DNA of 64,000 nucleotides. Source: Paludisphaera borealis. Its GTDB lineage: Bacteria; Planctomycetota; Planctomycetia; Isosphaerales; Isosphaeraceae. The stretch spans positions 4,526,001 through 4,590,000 of the forward strand of contig NZ_CP019082.1 of the NCBI RefSeq assembly GCF_001956985.1. The letters are read 5' to 3'. Positions 1-8,105 of this stretch are shown here, one piece after another. The first letter of the stretch is position 1. Each line of letters opens with the position of its first letter. Made by a program: the position numbers and the translations under genes. Under the pieces are notes generated by a model. That model worked only from the letters and a program-made list of their open reading frames with translations. It had not been told where the DNA came from and searched no databases.

Positions 1-339
1 GACCTGTTCGAAGTCAAGCTGGCCGCGAAGCCGGGCGCGGCCGAGGAGATCGAGCTGAACCTGCGGGGGACGCCGGTGATCTACGACGTCCGCAGGCAGG
101 ACCTGGTCTGCAAGCAAATTCGGACGTTCCTGCCGCTCGTCGACGGCGAGCTGCGCTTGCATGTGTTTCTGGACAAGGGCTCGATCGAGGTGTTCGGCGG
201 CGACGGCCGGGTGGCGGTTTCGGTGGGCGTGATCCCCGACGACGCGAACCACGCGCTGGGGGTCGCCAGCCGGGGGGGCGCGGCGAGCTTGAGGACGCTC
301 GAAGTCTATCCGTTGCGTTCGGCCTGGATCAAACCTTGA
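1..339 (+). CDS. GH32-like fructosidase, C-terminal end (partial at window start)
   Basis: The reading frame is open from the first base and ends at TGA 337-339, giving the last 112 residues of a protein whose start lies outside the window. The visible part looks like the C-terminal beta-sandwich of glycoside hydrolase family 32 (levanase, invertase, fructan beta-fructosidase): it contains [20 protein letters not shown], matching the family pattern of an acidic residue, then S-x-E-V-F and a G/N-D-G-R turn. The catalytic propeller is not visible, so substrate and signal peptide cannot be judged. It lies 103 bases before rhaA on the same strand and may belong to the same carbohydrate-use region. 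Family assignment is moderately sure; enzyme specificity is not. Confidence 0.7.
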   Translation, partial: DLFEVKLAAKPGAAEEIELNLRGTPVIYDVRRQDLVCKQIRTFLPLVDGELRLHVFLDKGSIEVFGGDGRVAVSVGVIPDDANHALGVASRGGAASLRTLEVYPLRSAWIKP

Positions 340-442
340 TCGAAACGGGTGCCGGCAGGCTATGGAACGCCCGTCGCGACCGTGCGAGAATCCCCAAAAC
401 GGACGAATCCGTCGTCCGCGTCTCTCCTTAAGGATGGCGTTC

Positions 443-1714
443 ATGACCGTTGCGACCAAGAACGTGGATCAGGCCTTCGCGCTGGCGAAGGAGCGTTACG
501 CCGAGCTGGGCGTCGACGTCGACAAGGCTCTCAGCCGCCTGGCCCGGATACCGATCTCGCTGCATTGCTGGCAGGGCGACGACGTCGGCGGGTTCGAGAA
601 CGCCGGCGAAGAGCTGGGCGCCGGCCTGGCGGTCACGGGCAACTACCCGGGCAAGGCGCGGACGGCCGACGAGCTGCGGTCCGACCTCGACAAGGCGCTT
701 TCGCTGATCCCCGGCACGCACCGGCTGAACCTCCACGCCAGCTACGCCGAGACCGGCGGCAAGGCCGTCGACCGCGACGCGCTCGAGCCGGCGCACTTCC
801 AGGGCTGGATCGACTGGGCGAAGTCGAACCGGATGGGGATGGACTTCAACCCCACCTATTTCTCGCACCCGAAGGCTTCCGACGGTTGGACGCTGGCCCA
901 TCCGGACAAGGCGATCCGCCAGTTCTGGATCGACCACGGCATCGCCTGCCGGAAGATCGGCGCGGCGTTCGGCAAGGCGCTCGGCACCCCCTGCGTCACC
1001 AACGTCTGGATTCCCGACGGCATGAAGGACCTGACCGTCGACCGCAAGGGCCCGCGCGAGCGGCTGGCCCAGGCGCTCGACGCCATGTTCGTCGATCCGA
1101 TCGACCCCAAGCTGAACCTCGACGCCGTCGAGGGCAAGCTGTTCGGCCTCGGCTCGGAGAACTACGTCGTCGGTTCGCACGAGTTCTACCTCGGCTACGC
1201 CCTGTCGCGGAAGAAGCTGCTCTGCATCGACGCCGGCCACTACCACCCGACCGAGGTGATCTCCGACAAGCTGTCGTCGGCGCTGACGTTCTTGGACGAG
1301 GTGCTGATGCACGTGAGCCGTGGCGTGCGGTGGGACAGCGACCACGTCGTGCTGCTGACCGACGAGATCGAGGGCATCGCCCAGGAGATCGTCCGGGGCG
1401 ACTACCTCGATCGCGTCCACATCGGGCTCGACTTCTTCGACGCCAGCATCAACCGCGTCGCGGCCTGGGTCATCGGCACCCGGTCGATGATCAAGGCCCT
1501 CATGCTCGCCCTGCTCGAACCGATCGACGCGCTCCGGAAGTTCGAGGCCGAGGGCGACTACACGTCGCGGCTCGCCCTTCTGGAAGACCTGAAGTCGCTC
1601 CCCTCGGGCGCGGTGTGGGACAAGTACTGTCAGAGCCGCGAGATCCCCGTCGGCCCGGCCTGGATCGCCGACGTCAAGAAGTACGAGGCCGACGTGCTGA
1701 GCAAGCGCTCGTAA
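443..1714 (+). CDS. rhaA: L-rhamnose isomerase
   Basis: Cytoplasmic enzyme that converts L-rhamnose to L-rhamnulose, the first step of rhamnose catabolism. At 423 residues it matches the usual RhaA length of about 420. Family blocks are present in order: [15 protein letters not shown] near the N terminus, [11 protein letters not shown], then [12 protein letters not shown] (the Glu is a metal ligand in the family), [16 protein letters not shown] (Asp and His ligands), WDSDHVVLL and [13 protein letters not shown] (further acidic ligands). The start is set by an AAGGA at 430-434, 8 bases before ATG 443; ATG 434 in the same frame would overlap that site and is less likely. rhaT follows on the same strand after a palindromic repeat. 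No rhamnulokinase or rhamnulose-1-phosphate aldolase gene is in the window. Confidence 0.95.
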   Translation: MTVATKNVDQAFALAKERYAELGVDVDKALSRLARIPISLHCWQGDDVGGFENAGEELGAGLAVTGNYPGKARTADELRSDLDKALSLIPGTHRLNLHASYAETGGKAVDRDALEPAHFQGWIDWAKSNRMGMDFNPTYFSHPKASDGWTLAHPDKAIRQFWIDHGIACRKIGAAFGKALGTPCVTNVWIPDGMKDLTVDRKGPRERLAQALDAMFVDPIDPKLNLDAVEGKLFGLGSENYVVGSHEFYLGYALSRKKLLCIDAGHYHPTEVISDKLSSALTFLDEVLMHVSRGVRWDSDHVVLLTDEIEGIAQEIVRGDYLDRVHIGLDFFDASINRVAAWVIGTRSMIKALMLALLEPIDALRKFEAEGDYTSRLALLEDLKSLPSGAVWDKYCQSREIPVGPAWIADVKKYEADVLSKRS

Positions 1715-1733
1715 AGCAGGCCGACGCAATCAT

Positions 1734-1855
1734 CCTTCTCCCCCCGGGAGAAGGTGCCCCGCAGGGGCGGATGAGGGTCGTGGGATTTCGAGATCCGTGA
1801 TGGAAGCGACGACCCTCACCCGGCCTTCGGCCACCCTCTCCCGGGGGGAGAGGGG
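1734..1855. repeat. Dispersed inverted repeat, copy A
   Basis: Two arms of about 45 bases face each other between rhaA and rhaT. The left arm (1734-1778) runs from a CCTTCTCCCC block through GGGAGAAGG to GGATGAGGGT. The right arm (1811-1855) is its approximate reverse complement, running from ACCCTCACCCGG to GGGGGAGAGGG. Each arm also has its own short hairpin. Related copies lie at 23263-23380 (both arms) and 48111-48147 (one arm). The transcript of this region would fold into a long imperfect stem that may separate rhaA from rhaT. It is a dispersed non-coding element; its mechanism of spread is unknown. Confidence 0.75.
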
Positions 1856-1935
1856 AACCATCCTCATCCCGCCCGCGACTCCATGGTAAATCCCGACAGG
1901 TCATCACCACAGGCAAGAGCGATCGACATCCTCTC

Positions 1936-3123
1936 ATGACACCCAACCCATTCCTCGGCCTCATCTACCACTGGCTCGGCGGCCTGGCCTCGGGCAGTTT
2001 CTACCTTCCCTACCGGTTCGTCCGGAAGTGGTCGTGGGAGACCTACTGGCTGACCGGCGGCTTCTTCAGTTGGATCATCGCCCCGTGGGCGCTCGGGCTG
2101 GCGCTGACCAACGACCTGCCGGCGGTCCTTCGCGAGACGCCGACTTCGACCCTCTCGTGGGTCTACTTCTTCGGCGTCCTCTGGGGGCTCGGCGGCCTGA
2201 CGTTCGGCCTGACGATGCGCTACCTGGGGATGTCGCTGGGGATGGCCGTGGCGCTCGGGTACACGGCGGCGTTCGGCACGCTGGTGCCGCCGCTGGTGAA
2301 GGGGGAGTTCTTCACGAAGATCCTGCCGACCCTCTCGGGCCAGGTCGTCCTCTTCGGCGTGCTCGTCTGCATGGCGGGCATCGCCGTGGCCGGCATGGCG
2401 GGGATCTCGAAGGAGCGCGAGCTGTCGGACGAGGCCAAGAAGGCGTCGATCAAGGAGTTCGACTTCAAGAAGGGCATCCTGGTCGCCACCTTCTCGGGCA
2501 TCATGAGCGCCTGCTTCTCGTTCGGCCTGGACCGGGGCGACCCGATCAAGGCGCTGACGCTCCAGCATGGCACGGGCGTCCTCTGGCAGGGGCTGCCGGT
2601 GCTCGTCGTCCTGCTCCTGGGCGGCTTCACCACCAACTTCATCTGGTGCGTGCTGCTCCACTTCAAGAATCAGACCGGCTACCAGTACCTCAGCCCCGTC
2701 GCCCGGCCGCTCAAGCGTCCGGCGCGCGATCCGGAACTGATCCTCGAATCGGCGACCGACGCCCCCGGCGAGGAGATGGCCGCGCAGGCGCACGTGCTCG
2801 ACGACCCCGACGGCTCGGGCTCCGTCCCCTTGTTCTGGAACTACGTCTTCTGCGCCGCGGCGGGCGTCACGTGGTACTTCCAGTTCTTCTTCTACACGAT
2901 GGGCGAGACCCAGATGGGGCGGTTCAAGTTCTCGAGCTGGACCCTGCACATGGCCAGCATCATGATCTTCAGCACCCTCTGGGGCATCGCGCTCAAGGAA
3001 TGGAACGGCACCAGCCGCCGCACCAAGAACCTCGTCGCCCTGACCCTCGCCGTCTTGATCGCCTCGACCGTGATCATCGGCTACGGCAACTCGCTCGCGC
3101 CCGACGCGTCGGCGGGACACTGA
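1936..3123 (+). CDS. rhaT: L-rhamnose/proton symporter
   Basis: Inner-membrane transporter that imports L-rhamnose with protons. The 395-residue protein is almost wholly hydrophobic segments separated by short loops, with about ten likely membrane helices. It carries RhaT-type blocks: GLIYHWLGGLASGSFYLPYR at the N terminus, WETYWLTGGFFSWIIAPW, GLTFGLTMRYLGMSLGMAVA and GTLVPPL. It is somewhat longer than the E. coli protein (344 residues), with the extra length in a hydrophilic loop near residues 250-290 that contains a run of acidic residues. No clear ribosome-binding site precedes ATG 1936; the start is chosen because the RhaT similarity begins within the first ten residues. With rhaA and the secreted rhamnosidase it forms a coherent uptake and use set. 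Confidence 0.92.
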   Translation: MTPNPFLGLIYHWLGGLASGSFYLPYRFVRKWSWETYWLTGGFFSWIIAPWALGLALTNDLPAVLRETPTSTLSWVYFFGVLWGLGGLTFGLTMRYLGMSLGMAVALGYTAAFGTLVPPLVKGEFFTKILPTLSGQVVLFGVLVCMAGIAVAGMAGISKERELSDEAKKASIKEFDFKKGILVATFSGIMSACFSFGLDRGDPIKALTLQHGTGVLWQGLPVLVVLLLGGFTTNFIWCVLLHFKNQTGYQYLSPVARPLKRPARDPELILESATDAPGEEMAAQAHVLDDPDGSGSVPLFWNYVFCAAAGVTWYFQFFFYTMGETQMGRFKFSSWTLHMASIMIFSTLWGIALKEWNGTSRRTKNLVALTLAVLIASTVIIGYGNSLAPDASAGH

Positions 3124-3184
3124 CCCGACCCGCTCGGTCCTCGGCGCCCACCCTCCCGATCAACGTTCAAAAAGGATAGTGTAT

Positions 3185-6100
3185 ATGTTAAGGCCTTTGT
3201 GTTTAGGAGCGCCGTTCTCCCGCTGGAGGCGCGGCGTGGGACTGCTCGCCGTTCTGGCCGCCGGCGTGGTTCAGGGCCAGGCCGGCGCGCAACAGCTCGC
3301 TCAGGTCCAGGTGCTGGGCCTGTCGCCGCTCGAACCCCGTACCGAGCACCGAACCAATCCGCTGGGGATCGACGCGACCGCGCCGCGGCTGAGCTGGACC
3401 CTCGGCTCGTCCCAGCGCGGGCAGAAGCAGACGGCCTACCAGATCCTGGTCGCGTCCGACGACGCCAGGCTGGCGAAGGACGAGGGCGATCTCTGGGACA
3501 CCGGCAAGGTCGCCGGCGACGATACGTCGGGCGTCGCCTACGCGGGCAAGCCCCTCAAGAGCCAGGGCCGCTACGCCTGGAAGGTGAAGGTCTGGGACCG
3601 GGACGACAAGCCGTCGACCTGGAGCGCCCCGGCGTTCTGGACGCTCGGCCTGCTGGCGCCCGAGGACTGGAAGGCCGACTGGATCGGCTTCGACAAGAAC
3701 CGGGGCCAGGTCGCCTCGTCCGACGCCGACTTCGGCGGGGCGAAGTGGATCTGGCACGCCGCCGACCAGGGCGCCGACAAGCCCAAGGGGCACCGCCTGT
3801 TCGTCGCCGAGCTGGAGATCCCGGCCGACGCGGCGATCGACGAGGCCAAGCTGATCTCCGTGGCCGACGACAGTCACAAGTTCACGATCAACGGCACGTT
3901 GGCGGCGACCGGGACCAGCTTCAAGGTCCCCGTCGAGACCGACGCCGCCCGGCTCTTGAAGCCCGGCGTCAACACGCTCCGCGCCGAGGTCGAGAACGGC
4001 GGCCCGAGCCCCGCCGGCCTGCTCGCCCGACTCACGATCAAGCTCAAGGACGGCCGCGTAATCGAGCGCGTGACCGACGCCTCGTGGAAGACCCTCGGCG
4101 ACCCCGGCGCGAACTGGCATAATCGTCCGATCGACGTCGCCCCGCTGCCGGCGGCCGAAGTCGTCGCCGAATACGGCGGCGGCCCCTGGGGCAAGCTCAA
4201 GATCACCGGGCTGGCGTTGCCCAAGCCGTCGTATCTGCGGACGACGTTCGACGTGGCCAAGCCGGTCCGCCGCGCCACGGTCTACACCACCGCGCTGGGC
4301 ATCCACGACGTCCACCTCAACGGCGCCCGCGTCAGCGACGACTATTTCAACCCCGGCTGGACGGACTACACCAAGCGGGTTTACTACCGGACGTACGACG
4401 TCACCAAGCTGGTGCAGCCCGGCAAGAACGCGATCGGCGCGATCCTGGCCGACGGCTGGTACAGCGGCTACGTCGGCTTCGGCAAGCTCCGCGACCACTA
4501 CGGCAAGCAGCCTCGGATCAAGACCCAGCTCGTCGTCGATTACGAGGACGGCACGTCGGCGACGGTCGCCACCGGACCGGGCTGGAAGGCCTCGACCGGC
4601 CCGATCCTGGAGGCCGACTTCCTGATGGGCGAGACGTTCGATGCCCGGCTCGACAAGTCCGACTGGTCGCTGCCGACGTTCCAGGACGACGGCTGGGAGC
4701 CGGTCGTCGCCGGCGCGGAGATGCAGCCCGTCGTCCAGGCCCATCCGGGGCCGCCGGTGACGCCGTTCGTCGAGCTTCAGCCGCGGACGTTCTCGGAGCC
4801 GAAGCCCGGCGTCTACGTGCTCGACTACGGCCAGAACTTCGCGGGCGTCCCTCGGCTGCGGCTTCGGGGCGAGCCCGGCCAGAAGATCGTCCTCCGGTTC
4901 GCCGAGCGGCTCAACCCCGACGGCACCATCTACACGACCAACCTCCGCGAAGCCCGCTGCGTCGACACCTACATTTGCAGCGGCGCCGACGATGAAGACT
5001 GGTCGCCCCGGTTCACCTTCCACGGGTATCAGTACCTGGAGATCACCGGGCTGAAGACCCCGCCCTTGAACAACACGGTCGTCGGCCTGGCCCTGTCGAG
5101 CGCCACGCCGGTGGTGGGCCGGTTCCAGTGCTCCGACCCGATGCTCAATCAGTTGCACAGCAACGCCTACTGGACCCAGCGCGCCAACTTCATCGACATC
5201 CCGACCGACTGCCCCCAGCGCGACGAGCGGCTGGGCTGGACGGGCGACGCGCAGGTCTACATCCGGACGGCGACGCTCAACTGCGACGTCCAGTCGTTCT
5301 TCAACAAGTGGCTCGTCGACCTGACCGACGGCCAGCGCGCCGACGGCCAGTTTCCGATGGTCGCGCCGGTGAAGGTCGCCGGCGACGACGGCGGCCCCGC
5401 CTGGGCCGAGGCCGGCGTCGTCTGCCCGTGGACCATTTACGAGGTCTACGGCGACCGCCGCGTGCTCGAACGCCAGTACCCGTCGATGGTCAAGTACGTC
5501 GACTTCCTCGTGAAGCGGAGCAAGCCCGACCTGCTCCCGCCCGACAAGTACCACTGCTTCGGCGACTGGCTGAGCATCAACGCCGACACGCCCAAGGACG
5601 TCATCTACTCGGCCTATTTCGCGCTCGCCGCCCGGCTCACGGCGCAGGCCGCCGAGGTGCTCGGCAAGCCCGACGACGCCGCCCGGTTCAAGGAGATCTA
5701 TCAAAAGATCAAGGAATCGTTCAACAAGGCGTACGTCGCCGACGACGGCCGGATCAAGGGGGACACGCAGGCCGTCTATGTGCTCGCCCTGGCCAACGAC
5801 CTCGTCGACGGCCCGAAGGCCAAGCTGGCCGCCGCCTACCTCGTCGAAGACATCGAGAAGAAGGGCGGGCACCTCTCGACCGGCTTCATCGGCACCAAGG
5901 ATTTGATGCTCGTGCTGTCGAGGATCGGCCGTCGCGACGTCGCCTACCGGTTGCTGTTCAACGACACGTTCCCGTCGTGGGGCTTCTCGATCAAGCAGGG
6001 CGCCACCAGCATTTGGGAGCGCTGGGACGGCTGGACGCCCGAGAAGGGCTTCCAGGACCCCGGCATGAACTCGTTCGCCCACTACTCGTTCGGCGCGGTT

Positions 6101-6460
6101 TACCAGTGGATGGTCGAGAACATCGGCGGCATCAAGAGCGACGGGCCCGCCTACAAGCGGATCGTCGTCGCGCCGCACCCCGGCGATCGACTGACCCACG
6201 CCACCGTGTCCTATCGCAGCATCCAGGGTGAAATCACGAGCGCCTGGACCAAGGCCGACGGCCGGCTGACGCTCGACGTGACCATCCCGACCAACACCAC
6301 GGCCACCATCGTCCTTCCGTCGGCCGACCTCGCCGCGATCACCGAGGGGGGCCGCCCCCTCGATCAGGCCGAGGGCGTCAAGGTCGAGAAGACCGAAGCC
6401 GGCCAGACGTTCGTCGTCGTCGGCTCGGGCCAGTACTCCTTCAACACTCCGACCCCCTGA
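3185..6460 (+). CDS. Secreted GH78 alpha-L-rhamnosidase
   Basis: Hydrolase expected to remove terminal alpha-L-rhamnose from plant or algal glycans outside the cytoplasm. The 1091-residue protein starts with a basic, then hydrophobic leader (to about residue 38, ending near QAGAQQ) that reads as a signal peptide. A fibronectin-like N-terminal domain follows (about 45-155), then a rhamnosidase beta-sandwich region, an (alpha/alpha)6 catalytic barrel and a C-terminal beta domain. Catalytic blocks are visible: CPQRDERLGWTGDAQ near residue 679 (candidate general acid) and GATSIWERWDGW near 940 (Glu proposed as general base in GH78). The start is ATG 3185, 8 bases after AAAGGA 3171-3176; GTG 3179 is also in frame but too close to that site. 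It lies 61 bases after rhaT, so co-transcription is likely. Confidence 0.93.
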   Translation: MLRPLCLGAPFSRWRRGVGLLAVLAAGVVQGQAGAQQLAQVQVLGLSPLEPRTEHRTNPLGIDATAPRLSWTLGSSQRGQKQTAYQILVASDDARLAKDEGDLWDTGKVAGDDTSGVAYAGKPLKSQGRYAWKVKVWDRDDKPSTWSAPAFWTLGLLAPEDWKADWIGFDKNRGQVASSDADFGGAKWIWHAADQGADKPKGHRLFVAELEIPADAAIDEAKLISVADDSHKFTINGTLAATGTSFKVPVETDAARLLKPGVNTLRAEVENGGPSPAGLLARLTIKLKDGRVIERVTDASWKTLGDPGANWHNRPIDVAPLPAAEVVAEYGGGPWGKLKITGLALPKPSYLRTTFDVAKPVRRATVYTTALGIHDVHLNGARVSDDYFNPGWTDYTKRVYYRTYDVTKLVQPGKNAIGAILADGWYSGYVGFGKLRDHYGKQPRIKTQLVVDYEDGTSATVATGPGWKASTGPILEADFLMGETFDARLDKSDWSLPTFQDDGWEPVVAGAEMQPVVQAHPGPPVTPFVELQPRTFSEPKPGVYVLDYGQNFAGVPRLRLRGEPGQKIVLRFAERLNPDGTIYTTNLREARCVDTYICSGADDEDWSPRFTFHGYQYLEITGLKTPPLNNTVVGLALSSATPVVGRFQCSDPMLNQLHSNAYWTQRANFIDIPTDCPQRDERLGWTGDAQVYIRTATLNCDVQSFFNKWLVDLTDGQRADGQFPMVAPVKVAGDDGGPAWAEAGVVCPWTIYEVYGDRRVLERQYPSMVKYVDFLVKRSKPDLLPPDKYHCFGDWLSINADTPKDVIYSAYFALAARLTAQAAEVLGKPDDAARFKEIYQKIKESFNKAYVADDGRIKGDTQAVYVLALANDLVDGPKAKLAAAYLVEDIEKKGGHLSTGFIGTKDLMLVLSRIGRRDVAYRLLFNDTFPSWGFSIKQGATSIWERWDGWTPEKGFQDPGMNSFAHYSFGAVYQWMVENIGGIKSDGPAYKRIVVAPHPGDRLTHATVSYRSIQGEITSAWTKADGRLTLDVTIPTNTTATIVLPSADLAAITEGGRPLDQAEGVKVEKTEAGQTFVVVGSGQYSFNTPTP

Positions 6461-6474
6461 CCGGACCGAACCCC

Positions 6475-6510
6475 CGACGGTGGAGCCCGGAAAGCCGGGC
6501 TTCGCCGTCG
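6475..6510 (+). terminator. Two-stage hairpin after the rhamnosidase gene
   Basis: A symmetric stem begins 15 bases past the rhamnosidase stop. CGACGG (6475-6480) pairs with CCGTCG (6505-6510). A 3-by-3 internal loop follows, then AGCCCGG (6484-6490) pairs with CCGGGCT (6495-6501) across an AAAG loop. There is no T run after it, so it may be an attenuating or mRNA-protecting hairpin rather than a complete intrinsic terminator. Confidence 0.6.
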
Positions 6511-6560
6511 CCAACCCCGCCTCTCATCCAATCCGCAACGACCCTTGAGGAAGCTTCGCG

Positions 6561-7892
6561 ATGCAGAAGTCCCACCTGACCACCCCCACCCTTGCGCTCT
6601 CGATCGCCCTGCTGTCCCTGTCGGCCTTGACCGCCAGGCCGGCCGTCGCCGACGAGCCGGGGTTCACCACCCTGTTCAACGGCAAGGATTTCACCAACTG
6701 GCACGGCGAGCGGACGATGGACCCTCGCAAGTTCGACGCGCTGAGCGCCGAGGAGAAGGCCAAGACGCTCGCCGAAGACGCCGAAGACGCCAAGAAGCAC
6801 TGGAAGGTCGTCGACGGCGAGATGGTCAACGACGGTCACGGCGTCTTCATGACCACCGACAAGGACTACGGCGACGTCGAGCTGTTCGTCGATTTCAAGC
6901 TGCTCCCCAAGGGCGACAGCGGCGTCTACCTGCGCGGCACCCCCCAGATCCAGATCTGGGACACCACCGAGGCCGCCGGCTACTGGAAGATGGGCGCCGA
7001 CAAGGGCTCGGGAGGACTCTGGAACAACGCCGCCGGCTCGAAAGGCAAGGACCCGCTCGTCCACGCTGACAACCCGATCGGCCAGTGGAACACGTTCCGG
7101 ATCATCCAGCTCGGCGCGCGGACCACGATCTACTTGAACGGCAAGCTCGTCGTCCAGGACGCCATCCTCGAAAACTACTGGGATCACGCCTTGCCGATCG
7201 TCGCCAAGGGGCCGATCCAGCTTCAGACCCACGGCAACGAGGTCCGCTGGCGGAACATCAAGGTCCGCGAGATCCCGGCCGACGAGGCCAACGCGTACCT
7301 CTCGAAGATGGACGGCGGCGTCGGCAGCTTCACCGCGCTGTTCAACGGCAAGGACCTGACCGGCTGGGCCGGAGCGGTCGCCAACTACGAGGTCAAGGAC
7401 GGCGCGATCCGCTGCAAGCCCAAGTCGGGCGGCGTGCTCTACTTCGACAAGGAGTACAAGGACTTCATCGCTCGGGTCGAGTTCAAGCTCCCCCCCGGCG
7501 GCAACAACGGCCTGGCCATCCGCTACCCCGGCCACGGCGACGCCGCCTATGACGGCATGACCGAGCTTCAGGTGCTCGACACCGAGCACGAGATGTACAA
7601 GACCATCGACAAGCGCCAGGCGCACGGCTCGGCCTACGGCATGGTCGCCGCCCATCGCGGCTACCTCCGCCCGACCGGCGAGTGGAACTACCAGGAAGTG
7701 ACCGTCAAGGGCCCCAAGATCACGGTCGAGCTGAACGGCACGCCGATCCTCAACGCCGACCTCAGCACCGTCAAGGAGGTCATGGCCAACTCCCCCCACC
7801 CCGGCAAGGACCGCACCGCGGGCTTCTTCGGCTTCGCCGGCCACGGCGACGCCGTCGAGTTCCGCGACATCTTCATCAAGCCCCTCGACTGA
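6561..7892 (+). CDS. Secreted protein with two DUF1080 (3-keto-disaccharide hydrolase) domains
   Basis: 443 residues with a typical signal peptide (residues 1 to about 30, ending ARPAVADE). Two copies of a DUF1080 domain follow, a concanavalin-like beta-sandwich fold. The first copy (about 34-240) starts GFTTLFNGKDFTNWHGE and contains DSGVYLRGTPQIQIWD. The second (about 250-443) starts SFTALFNGKDLTGWAGA and contains NNGLAIRYPGHGD and ELQVLD. The family is annotated as 3-keto-glycoside hydrolase on the basis of some members, and is greatly expanded in planctomycetes. GAGGAA at 6547-6552 lies 8 bases before ATG 6561. It follows the rhamnosidase after a hairpin and precedes a strong terminator, so it is probably the last gene of the sugar operon. 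Fold assignment is firm; activity is inferred. Confidence 0.9.
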   Translation: MQKSHLTTPTLALSIALLSLSALTARPAVADEPGFTTLFNGKDFTNWHGERTMDPRKFDALSAEEKAKTLAEDAEDAKKHWKVVDGEMVNDGHGVFMTTDKDYGDVELFVDFKLLPKGDSGVYLRGTPQIQIWDTTEAAGYWKMGADKGSGGLWNNAAGSKGKDPLVHADNPIGQWNTFRIIQLGARTTIYLNGKLVVQDAILENYWDHALPIVAKGPIQLQTHGNEVRWRNIKVREIPADEANAYLSKMDGGVGSFTALFNGKDLTGWAGAVANYEVKDGAIRCKPKSGGVLYFDKEYKDFIARVEFKLPPGGNNGLAIRYPGHGDAAYDGMTELQVLDTEHEMYKTIDKRQAHGSAYGMVAAHRGYLRPTGEWNYQEVTVKGPKITVELNGTPILNADLSTVKEVMANSPHPGKDRTAGFFGFAGHGDAVEFRDIFIKPLD

Positions 7893-7923
7893 CCCCGGGC
7901 GGGTGATATCTGCAAAAGATTCC

Positions 7924-7961
7924 GGCGAGCGGGGACGCGCGTCTCCCGCTCGCCGCTTTTC
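7924..7961 (+). terminator. Intrinsic terminator after the DUF1080 gene
   Basis: CGGCGAGCGGG (7924-7934) pairs perfectly with CCCGCTCGCCG (7946-7956). An inner GAC/GTC stem closes a GCGC loop, and CTTTT follows directly. It begins 31 bases after the stop codon and closes the rhamnose/DUF1080 gene run. Confidence 0.88.
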
Positions 7962-7964
7962 GAA

Positions 7965-8060
7965 TACGAGCCCGAAACGACAGCGAGTGCATCCTTCCGG
8001 CCGGCGTGCTGATTCGGCGAACGCAAAACAATACACTCGCTGGCGCTTCGGGCTCATATT
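7965..8060. repeat. Inverted repeat of the planctomycete CGAAGCGCCAGCGAGTG type
   Basis: The left arm (about 7965-7990) reads ATACGAGCCCGAAACGACAG and continues CGAGTG. The right arm (about 8033-8060) is its reverse complement with two or three changes, containing CACTCGCTGGCGCTTCGGGC. About 45 bases separate them. This motif class is common between genes of planctomycetes, from general knowledge of those genomes. No coding potential is evident. Confidence 0.65.
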
Positions 8061-8105
8061 CAGATCCAGGCATCAACGCCCTACCCCGCGTTTGGAGCCG
8101 AGCCC

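Noticed and set aside
349-1800. Long arginine-rich frame overlapping rhaA
   Set aside because: It is the +2 shadow of rhaA in GC-rich DNA; composition is almost only R, G, P, A and no family matches.
1734-1855. CRISPR-like reading of the arms between rhaA and rhaT
   Set aside because: The arms are an inverted pair, not regularly spaced direct repeats.
3203-6514. 1103-codon open frame on the minus strand opposite the rhamnosidase gene
   Set aside because: Antisense shadow: high GC gives long open frames; its protein is V/D/G/L/R rich with no domain, while the plus frame is a clear GH78 enzyme.
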